From JAJPJQ01 sp036522615 (GTDB lineage Bacteria; Desulfobacterota; Binatia; UBA9968): a DNA stretch of 7,163 nt. Within the stretch, counting starts at the first letter, position 1; each line of letters begins with the position of its first letter. Shown here piece by piece: positions 1 to 5,250 of this stretch. The translations under genes were made by a program, and so were the position numbers. The notes below the pieces were generated by a model, which ran no database searches, had not been told where the DNA came from, and was given only the letters and a program-made list of their open reading frames with translations. The stretch is taken from the NCBI GenBank assembly GCA_036522615.1, contig DATDFN010000274.1, positions 1 to 7,163 on the forward strand. The letters run 5' to 3'.

Positions 1-1072
1 AGGCCTGCGGCGGCCGCTCGCCGAGCACGAGATCGGGCGCGTCGATCAGCTCCTTCGCCTGCAGCGCGAGCGTTCTCGCGATCACGCTCTCCATCTCGTC
101 GAGGTTGCCGAACCAGAGATAATTTTTCAGCCGCTCCAGCGCCGCCGCCGAGAATCGCGGTTTTTTAACGCCGAGCCGCGCCGAGCATTCTTCGGTCAGA
201 CGCTCGGCGATGAGCGGGATGTCCGCCGGACGATCGCGCAGCGGCGGAATTCTCACGACCAGTGTCGCGAGACGGTAGTAAAGCGCATCGAGAAATTCGC
301 CGCGATAGACCTTTTCCAGCAGGTCGGCGCGCGTGTTGGCGATGAGCCTAAGCTCCCGGCCACGCGTCTCTTCGGCCAGCAGAAAATCCAAAAGCCCCGA
401 CTGGACGGCGAGGTCCATCGCGTCGACGTCGCGGAGATAAACGGTCGGCGGCGCGTCACCCTGCCCGGCCGGCAACGCCGCGGCGCGCGCCGGCAGCTGC
501 GCCGCCTCGGCGGCGTGGACCGAGAGCCATGCGCCGGAGAGGTTCGCGAGCGCGTGAACCGCGCGCGCGACGGCCTCCTGGCCGCAGCCGGGCTCGGCCG
601 TGATGAGAATCGGGAAAGGCGTCTCAGCGAACTTCCGCGCCAGGCGCGCGACCTCCTCGGTCGCGAACGGCGGGTCGAGATAGCGCAGCGCCCGCGGCGC
701 GAGCACCGCGGACGCCTGGCGCTCGGCCGGCGGGCTCGCGGATAAAAGAGCATCGACCTTTTCTTTGAGACCATAGGGATTGAACGGCTTGACGAGATAA
801 TCGACGCCGGGCCGTTTCGGCGCCGCGGCGGCGACGTAGGGCGAGCTGACGAGAAAGAGCACCGGGCACGCGGCGTCGCGCGCCATGTCGGAAAGCTCTT
901 CGGGCTTGGCGTCGGCGGAAGAAACGCCGACGATCAGGAGGTCGGCTGCGGATTCGCCGAGGTCGAGATCTTCGAGGGAGGATTTCTGCGCGACGGCAAA
1001 ATCGCTCCCCAATAGCAGATAAATTGTTTCACGGACCGCTTGCGACTCATCAACGACCAGGATCTTCTTCAT
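1..1072 (-). CDS. Degenerate NtrC-family response regulator (pseudo-sigma54 activator), 3' end outside window
   Basis: Reading down from the ATG at 1072-1070, the frame is open for 357 codons to the window edge. Residues 1-110 are a receiver domain: it starts MKKILVVDES, D8/E9 form the acidic pocket and K95 sits in YLVKPF, but the phospho-acceptor Asp is replaced by G49 (ADLLIVGV). Residues ~125-350 align with the NtrC AAA+ domain (RLIANTRADL, LYYRL, IPPLRDRPADIPLIAERL). The catalytic features are gone: Walker A has Q165 for Lys (AEPGCGQE), Walker B reads VYLRDVD, the region that should hold GAFTGA is missing, the arginine-finger FRED is FLDA (261-263), and sensor II WPGNVREL is WFGNLDEM (D325). 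A Fis-type HTH would be expected beyond the left edge and is not visible. The start overlaps the kinase gene by 23 bp, so the two are probably translationally coupled. I infer a regulator that binds partners or DNA without ATP hydrolysis or sigma54 remodelling. Confidence 0.88.
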   Translation of the reverse strand, partial: MKKILVVDESQAVRETIYLLLGSDFAVAQKSSLEDLDLGESAADLLIVGVSSADAKPEELSDMARDAACPVLFLVSSPYVAAAAPKRPGVDYLVKPFNPYGLKEKVDALLSASPPAERQASAVLAPRALRYLDPPFATEEVARLARKFAETPFPILITAEPGCGQEAVARAVHALANLSGAWLSVHAAEAAQLPARAAALPAGQGDAPPTVYLRDVDAMDLAVQSGLLDFLLAEETRGRELRLIANTRADLLEKVYRGEFLDALYYRLATLVVRIPPLRDRPADIPLIAERLTEECSARLGVKKPRFSAAALERLKNYLWFGNLDEMESVIARTLALQAKELIDAPDLVLGERPPQA

Positions 1073-3206
1073 GGATTTGGGAGACGGGCTTCACCTCTTG
1101 ACGCGGAAAATAGCCCACCGGCAGACGGACGAAGAAGCTGGTGCCGCGGCCGACCTGGCTCTCGACGACGATGTATCCGCCGTGCTCTTTGACGATTTGG
1201 TGCGAGATCGACAGCCCGAGACCGCTGCCGTCCTTCTTGGTCGTAAAGAAGGGATTGAAAATGTTTTCGATGTCCTTTTCCGGGATGCCGACGCCGGTGT
1301 CACGAATCTCGATCTGGGCGAAGCGTTTCGATCCGTTCTCGCCAAAAAGGCGCGTGCTGATCTCGACGGTCCCCGGCCCTTCGATCGACTGAATCGCGTT
1401 TAAAATCAGGTTCATGCATACCTGTTTTATCTGTTCCTTGTCAATAAATATTTTCGGCAGTGCGGCGCCGAGATGCATCTCGATCTTGACGTCCTTGTCC
1501 TTCGCCTCCGTTTCGAGAATGCGCGCGATGGCGTCGACGATTTCGTTCACGTCCTGCGCCGAGACATTCGGCGTAGACGGCCGCGCGAAGTTGAGCAGAT
1601 CGTTCACCAGGCCGCAAATGCGGTCGACCTCCTTCAGCGCGAGCGACTGAAACCCGTCGCGAAACTCCTGGTCCTGGTAGCGCTCGGGCAGGAGCTGCGT
1701 GAAGGTGCGGATCGCGACCAGCGGATTGCGGATCTCGTGCGCCAGGCCGGCGGTCAGCATGCCGAGCGAGGAAAGGCGGTCCGCGCGGCGGATGATGCTC
1801 TGGGAGAGCTTCAAATTTTCGTAAAGGCGCGCGTTCTCGATGGCGATCGCGGCCTGGTTCGCCAGCGTCGAGAGGACCTCGATATCCTCCGGCGAGTACA
1901 TTTCTTTACCTTCGCGCAGCGCGAGGTTGAGAATCGCGATCAGCCGGTTCTTGGAATTGAGCGGCAGCGCGATTTCCGACTGCAAGCGGGCCATTTTGCG
2001 CGCCGCTTCGAGCGCCTGGCCTTCATCGCCCGCCATCTCGAGCTCCTCGCGGATGAGCGCCTCGTGCCGCTGCATAAGGATCTGGATCAGCGGATCGTCG
2101 CGGGCGATCTCGGGCGCTTCGCCGGCTTCCCCGTTCAAGCCGACGCTGCTCCGGAGCTTGTACGAGCCGCTGCTCTCGTCGAGAAGAAACAAAGACGCCC
2201 GCGGCACGCCGAGCGCCTTAACCACGGTCTTCACCAAGTTGTCGCAGACCGCCTCGAGCTCCACCATCGAGAGCATCTCGCGGCTCGAATGCAGCAGCGT
2301 CGCGCGATAGTCGTGACGCTTTTTAAATAACACCCGCTCGAACGCCTCTTCGGTGCGGAAGCGAAACTTGGGAAAGAAAAAACCGACGAGAATGAACAGG
2401 AGCACGGCGAAAAGCGAAAACCGCGGGCTCACCTCGCCGAAAAACAGGGTTTGCGCGAGGAGCAAAAGAAGGTAGCAGGGCGTGAGCAGAATGAGGAGCT
2501 GGAACGCATAGATGAGGCTCCTTTTAATGACAAGCTCGATGTCGAGGAGCCGGTAGCGAACCATCGCGTAGGCGAAGATCGCCGTGTAGGCCGAGACGAG
2601 AATGTTGCCGTACGGAAGAATGGGAATGCCGTACCACAGCGGGTAATTGGTCGCGCCGCCGCTCCAGCCGACGATCTCGGCGACGATCAAGAAGCGGATC
2701 TGGTTGCGCTTGAGGCCGTCGGCGCGCGGCAGCTCCCGCAGCAGGATGCCGAGCCCGAGCAGCGCGAGGCCGGCGAGCTGCGCGACGTGCAGATGAAACA
2801 GGGGCCCGGGGACCGGCCAGAACGCGAACGGCCCGCGCGGCGCGACGCCCGTGACGATCCAGTTGTCCCAGTTGCCGCAGAAAAGCGCCATGGACATCAC
2901 GTAATTGCCGGCGATGAACACATGGGAGATTTTCTTATCGAGGAGCCGCACGAGATGGTGGAACGCCGTCGGCGGTATGAAGATCGCCCCGGCCATGAGG
3001 ACGCGGCTCCAAAGCAGCGCGTCGGCGGCATTGTCGCTCATCAGCCAGCGGAAATAGCCGTAGCTCCAGACCGTGAGGCAGAAGCAGAAGATCGCGTAGG
3101 TCTGATGGCGGATGTCGTGCGGTTTGCGAGAGAAGACGAACAGGCCGAGCAGCGCGGCCGAGAGACAGTTGACCAGTCCGCCGAAGGAAAAATATTGAAC
3201 CGGCAT
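1050..3206 (-). CDS. Multi-pass membrane sensor histidine kinase with GAF domain (PrsK/7TM type)
   Basis: This 718-aa kinase should sit in the inner membrane, autophosphorylate on His and pass phosphate to a receiver. Residues 1-280 hold about eight or nine hydrophobic helices (near 5-26, 36-55, 65-88, 95-112, 138-156, 170-190, 198-220, 231-253 and 262-280), the layout of HisKA_7TM and PEP-CTERM PrsK kinases. A GAF domain spans ~315-460, followed by a short helical linker. HisKA carries the H-box GLAHEIRNPL with H490. The ATPase has an N-box (N599, N603), G1 (DTGVGIP, D636), F-box (NPFFTTK, 651-657) and G2 (SGLGLS, 661-666). All motifs look intact, so it should be catalytically competent. The ATG at 3206 is the only plausible start, since an in-frame TGA lies just upstream with no alternative start between; its Shine-Dalgarno is weak. 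The ligand is unknown. Its location after the acyl hydrolase/methyltransferase gene suggests, but does not show, a lipid-derived cue. No PEP-CTERM or exosortase gene is visible here. Confidence 0.95.
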   Translation of the reverse strand: MPVQYFSFGGLVNCLSAALLGLFVFSRKPHDIRHQTYAIFCFCLTVWSYGYFRWLMSDNAADALLWSRVLMAGAIFIPPTAFHHLVRLLDKKISHVFIAGNYVMSMALFCGNWDNWIVTGVAPRGPFAFWPVPGPLFHLHVAQLAGLALLGLGILLRELPRADGLKRNQIRFLIVAEIVGWSGGATNYPLWYGIPILPYGNILVSAYTAIFAYAMVRYRLLDIELVIKRSLIYAFQLLILLTPCYLLLLLAQTLFFGEVSPRFSLFAVLLFILVGFFFPKFRFRTEEAFERVLFKKRHDYRATLLHSSREMLSMVELEAVCDNLVKTVVKALGVPRASLFLLDESSGSYKLRSSVGLNGEAGEAPEIARDDPLIQILMQRHEALIREELEMAGDEGQALEAARKMARLQSEIALPLNSKNRLIAILNLALREGKEMYSPEDIEVLSTLANQAAIAIENARLYENLKLSQSIIRRADRLSSLGMLTAGLAHEIRNPLVAIRTFTQLLPERYQDQEFRDGFQSLALKEVDRICGLVNDLLNFARPSTPNVSAQDVNEIVDAIARILETEAKDKDVKIEMHLGAALPKIFIDKEQIKQVCMNLILNAIQSIEGPGTVEISTRLFGENGSKRFAQIEIRDTGVGIPEKDIENIFNPFFTTKKDGSGLGLSISHQIVKEHGGYIVVESQVGRGTSFFVRLPVGYFPRQEVKPVSQIHEEDPGR

Positions 3207-3216
3207 TCGGTAACCG

Positions 3217-4947
3217 TCAGGTCACGACGCCGAACGCGACGTTCGCCTGGTTGCCGAACGCGCGAAACGTCTCGATATCGGTCAGCCCCGCCTCCTTGAG
3301 AAGATCGGCAAGCTCTTCTTCGGTGAAGAAGCGATAGATGCCTTCGGCCTCCTTCGCCATGACCTTGCCCGCGTTGCTGAGAAGCTTGCGCGCCTCTTCG
3401 ACTTGGCGCGGCTCCTCGGTGACGCTGACGTAATTGCGGTAGACCTGCGAGAGATCGGCGAACGGCTTGAGGCTCGTGACGACGATGCGGCCCTTGGGTT
3501 TCAAAAGCCGCGCCATGTCGGCGAGAGCCCGCCCCGGCTCCTGCAGATAGGAAACCACCAGATTCATGCAGACCTGATCGAACGACCGCTCCGGGAACGG
3601 CAGCGGGCTTTCGAGGTCGGCGAGCAAATAACTGTGGCGGGCGGGCGGGCCGCCGGTGGCGAATTCCTGGCTGAGACCCGCGTGGGTCCGCCGCGCCTGG
3701 GCGACCGCCTCGTTTACGAAATCGACGCCGACATAGGCGTACCCCGCCGCGTCGACGCCGGGAGAGAGCGTCTGGCGCATGCGATACATGTGTTTCATCA
3801 GCAGAAAGGTGCCGTAGTTGCCGATGCCGCAGCCGGCGTCGAGCACTCTCTGCCCCGGCTTGGGCTCGCCCACAACGCGATAGATGAAATCGAGCAGGTT
3901 CCAGTAGTCGTGGACGTTGATGATGAAGGAATATTTTTCGAGATACGTTTTCCAGAACTCGCGCTCGTCGTCCTTGTTGACGCCGCGCAGCAGCCGGTAG
4001 CGCTCTTTCTCTCTGCGGATGCGGTGGCCGATCTCTTTCAAGTCGAGATCGCCGATTCGCGCGGCCGGCTTCCCCGTCGGCAGGTAGCGCAGCGCGTACT
4101 CGACGGCGCCCTTGAGCGCCGCCTTCGCGACCGCTGGATTTTCATACAGCCGGTGCATGCCCTCTTGGAGGACGCGGAGCTCTTTGCGGTGCGTCGGCAG
4201 CGCCGAGACGACTTCTTCGACGTCGTCGAGCTCGACCCAGACGTCGTTTTCCGCCGCGAAGAAGATCCCCGGGGCCTTGATGCCGCGGGCGTCCTCGAGC
4301 GTGGCCGCCAAATCCTCGTAGTGCCCGGCGATAGCGGCGCACAGGAAATTATCCGCATCGACCTGAAAGCCGAGGACGTCCATGAGGCCGTTGGGCAGCC
4401 CTTTCAGGGTGCGCTCCAGATGATCTTCCTTATAGATGGCGAAGAGCGTTTTCCGGACGTCGACGATGCTGACGAAGTTGATCAGCAGCGCGATGCGCTC
4501 GTCTTCGCGTGCGGCGCGGAGGAGCGAGCGGCACGCGAGGCTACTCGCGAACGCGCCGATCGGACCGGCGGCGTAGCGGCGCTGGAGAAAGTCGACGGCG
4601 GAAAGGATGTCGTCTTTGAGCTTCGGCAGCGTCGTCGTGAGGATTTCGCCGTCGCTCTCGCCGACGTGGTCCGAATAATCGAAGCGGAGCGTGTGGAAAC
4701 CGTTCTTGGCGAAATAAAACGACGGCGCGAGGACGTCGGTCTTGGTCTCGCCGTAGCCCGGCAGCACGATCATCCACGGGCGGTCGCGCGGGGTCGATTC
4801 GGCGTAGTCGTGAAAGCCGACGATTCGCTGGCCGTGACGGTTCTCGTAGGTGACCAGCTCGCTCAGGATCGGCGTCCGCTCGGCCGCAATCGGCGGCAGC
4901 GGTTGCGGGGCGCCGGACAGGAAAGGCGTCTGTAGACTTTTGCTCAT
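3217..4947 (-). CDS. Fusion protein: LuxD-like acyl hydrolase/acyltransferase plus class I SAM-dependent methyltransferase
   Basis: This 576-aa, probably cytosolic protein has two enzyme domains. Residues ~30-295 resemble LuxD, the bioluminescence acyltransferase/thioesterase that releases fatty acid from acyl-ACP: LPGYGE (62-67), NGFHTLRFDYSDHVGESDG (82-100), and the nucleophile elbow FASSLA with S136. Candidate triad partners are D235 (ENDVWV) and H265 (EGMHRL). The Ser-Asp and Asp-His spacings (99 and 30) are close to those of V. harveyi LuxD (S114, D211, H241). After a charged linker (~296-345), residues ~346-576 form a Rossmann methyltransferase: SAM motif I VLDAGCGIGNYG (368-379), acidic D409 in YVGVDF, D444 in LLADLES, and the post-motif LLKPKGRIVV (481-490). 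No luxC or luxE partners are visible. The start has no clear ribosome site and lies 13 bp after the HTH gene, suggesting coupling. Acyl release followed by methylation is inferred; either domain could act on another substrate, such as an ester or polyketide. Confidence 0.9.
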   Translation of the reverse strand: MSKSLQTPFLSGAPQPLPPIAAERTPILSELVTYENRHGQRIVGFHDYAESTPRDRPWMIVLPGYGETKTDVLAPSFYFAKNGFHTLRFDYSDHVGESDGEILTTTLPKLKDDILSAVDFLQRRYAAGPIGAFASSLACRSLLRAAREDERIALLINFVSIVDVRKTLFAIYKEDHLERTLKGLPNGLMDVLGFQVDADNFLCAAIAGHYEDLAATLEDARGIKAPGIFFAAENDVWVELDDVEEVVSALPTHRKELRVLQEGMHRLYENPAVAKAALKGAVEYALRYLPTGKPAARIGDLDLKEIGHRIRREKERYRLLRGVNKDDEREFWKTYLEKYSFIINVHDYWNLLDFIYRVVGEPKPGQRVLDAGCGIGNYGTFLLMKHMYRMRQTLSPGVDAAGYAYVGVDFVNEAVAQARRTHAGLSQEFATGGPPARHSYLLADLESPLPFPERSFDQVCMNLVVSYLQEPGRALADMARLLKPKGRIVVTSLKPFADLSQVYRNYVSVTEEPRQVEEARKLLSNAGKVMAKEAEGIYRFFTEEELADLLKEAGLTDIETFRAFGNQANVAFGVVT

Positions 4948-4960
4948 CGTCGGAAAACGG

Positions 4961-5161
4961 CTAGTCCGCTTTTTTCTCCGCGCCGGCGTGGACGTTGGAG
5001 TTGCGCATGAGCCATGCGTCGACGAGCGCTTTCCTGAAGCGCCACTGGCTGCCGACGCGGAAGGCGAGCATCTTTTTCTGCGTCACGAGCCGGTAGATCG
5101 TGAATTTATCGACCCCGAGATAGCGCGCCACCTGCTGGGTCGTAAGGAGTTTTTCTTGCAT
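4961..5161 (-). CDS. Small excisionase-family (HTH_17, MerR-like) DNA-binding protein
   Basis: The 66-aa product is nearly all a winged helix-turn-helix of the excisionase/HTH_17 type. LTTQQVARYLGVDKFTIYRL (6-25) is the HTH, and FRVGSQWRFRKALVDAWL (34-51) is the wing and closing helix. The tail (52-66) is short and charged, with no effector domain. The ATG at 5161 is preceded by a strong AGGGGGG ribosome site four bases away. It is the first gene of the minus-strand operon, directly beside the divergent promoter, so it is a natural candidate for an autoregulator of both transcription units; that role is inferred from position. Proteins of this family occur both as phage/ICE excisionases and as chromosomal regulators. 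No integrase, attachment site or other mobile gene is visible here, which favours the regulator reading. Confidence 0.9.
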   Translation of the reverse strand: MQEKLLTTQQVARYLGVDKFTIYRLVTQKKMLAFRVGSQWRFRKALVDAWLMRNSNVHAGAEKKAD

Positions 5162-5165
5162 CCGA

Positions 5166-5172
5166 CCCCCCT
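5166..5172 (-). promoter_or_regulatory. Ribosome binding site of the HTH gene
   Basis: On the minus strand AGGGGGG precedes the ATG at 5161 by four bases. It is the only strong ribosome site in the four-gene operon; the three later genes have weak or no visible sites and abut or overlap the gene before. Confidence 0.6.
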
Positions 5173-5176
5173 ATAT

Positions 5177-5200
5177 GGCAATATTTGGTAATATTTTGCC
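5177..5200. promoter_or_regulatory. Imperfect AT-rich inverted repeat, candidate operator
   Basis: GGCAATATT (5177-5185) is mirrored, across a four-base spacer, by AATATTTTGCC (5190-5200). The outer arms GGCAA and TTGCC and the inner AATATT copies pair, with a two-base offset between them. It lies between the putative minus-strand start site and the HTH gene, a position suited to autorepression. A binding protein is not shown. Confidence 0.4.
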
Positions 5201-5214
5201 CTGCTATACAGCAG
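5201..5214. promoter_or_regulatory. Palindrome CTGCTATACAGCAG, candidate operator over both -10 elements
   Basis: The 14-mer is symmetric at 12 of 14 positions (CTGCT and AGCAG arms around ATAC). It covers both opposing -10 elements, so a dimer bound here would block both transcription units. It could equally be a chance palindrome; it does not fit the E. coli LexA pattern CTGT-N8-ACAG. Confidence 0.4.
5202..5210 (+). promoter_or_regulatory. Putative extended -10 promoter element for the FadL-type gene
   Basis: TGCTATACA is an extended -10 element (TG, one base, then TATACA at 5205-5210, 4 of 6 to consensus). No good -35 lies at the right distance; TTTGGT at 5184-5189 leaves only 15 bp. Transcription would start near 5217, about 34 bases before the ATG. 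It overlaps the -10 of the opposing promoter almost completely. Confidence 0.35.
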
Positions 5215-5231
5215 TTGGCTTAAGTAGTCAA
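5203..5231 (-). promoter_or_regulatory. Putative sigma70-type promoter for the minus-strand operon
   Basis: On the minus strand, TTGACT (5226-5231) is separated by exactly 17 bp from TATAGC (5203-5208). The -35 matches the consensus at 5 of 6 positions and the -10 at 4 of 6. Transcription would start near 5196, about 35 bases before the ATG of the HTH gene, leaving room for its strong ribosome site. The lineage's sigma consensus is unknown. Confidence 0.5.
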
Positions 5232-5241
5232 ACGACGACAT

Positions 5242-5247
5242 GGAGGG
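5242..5247 (+). promoter_or_regulatory. Ribosome binding site of the FadL-type gene
   Basis: GGAGGG ends three bases before the ATG at 5251. It supports that start over the out-of-frame ATG at 5240, which overlaps the motif. Confidence 0.7.
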
Positions 5248-5250
5248 CGG

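Noticed and set aside
253..774. 173-codon minus-strand open frame rich in Arg/Ser/Pro
   Set aside because: It is an out-of-frame shadow of the response regulator, whose true frame shows receiver and AAA+ signatures.
1..1072. Response regulator as an ordinary decayed pseudogene
   Set aside because: There is no stop or frameshift over 357 codons and structural motifs are retained, so the substitutions look selective; decay cannot be fully excluded because the 3' end is outside the window.
1473..2330. 285-codon open frame on the plus strand
   Set aside because: It is antisense to the GAF/HisKA part of the kinase, with low-complexity Arg/Glu/Leu composition and no ribosome site.
2451..3299. 282-codon open frame on the plus strand
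   Set aside because: It is antisense to the kinase membrane region and the end of the fusion gene. Its highly charged composition is the complement of hydrophobic codons.
3635..3656. GC-rich GGCGGGCGGGCCGCC stretch as a repeat or hairpin terminator
   Set aside because: It lies inside the methyltransferase domain coding region (a Gly-Gly-Pro-Pro stretch), with no T-run after it.
3403..4935. 510-codon open frame on the plus strand
   Set aside because: It lies wholly antisense to the acyl hydrolase/methyltransferase gene, whose protein has clear domains. The translation is Arg/Asp/Val-rich with no recognisable fold, as expected of a GC-rich mirror frame.
4850..5191. 113-codon plus-strand open frame crossing the HTH gene
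   Set aside because: It is antisense to both the HTH gene and the fusion gene start, has no ribosome site, and the HTH protein on the other strand is a recognisable domain.
5201..5214. LexA (SOS) box at the palindrome
   Set aside because: The arms contain CTG and CAG, but the spacing and inner bases do not match CTGT-N8-ACAG, and no SOS gene is nearby.
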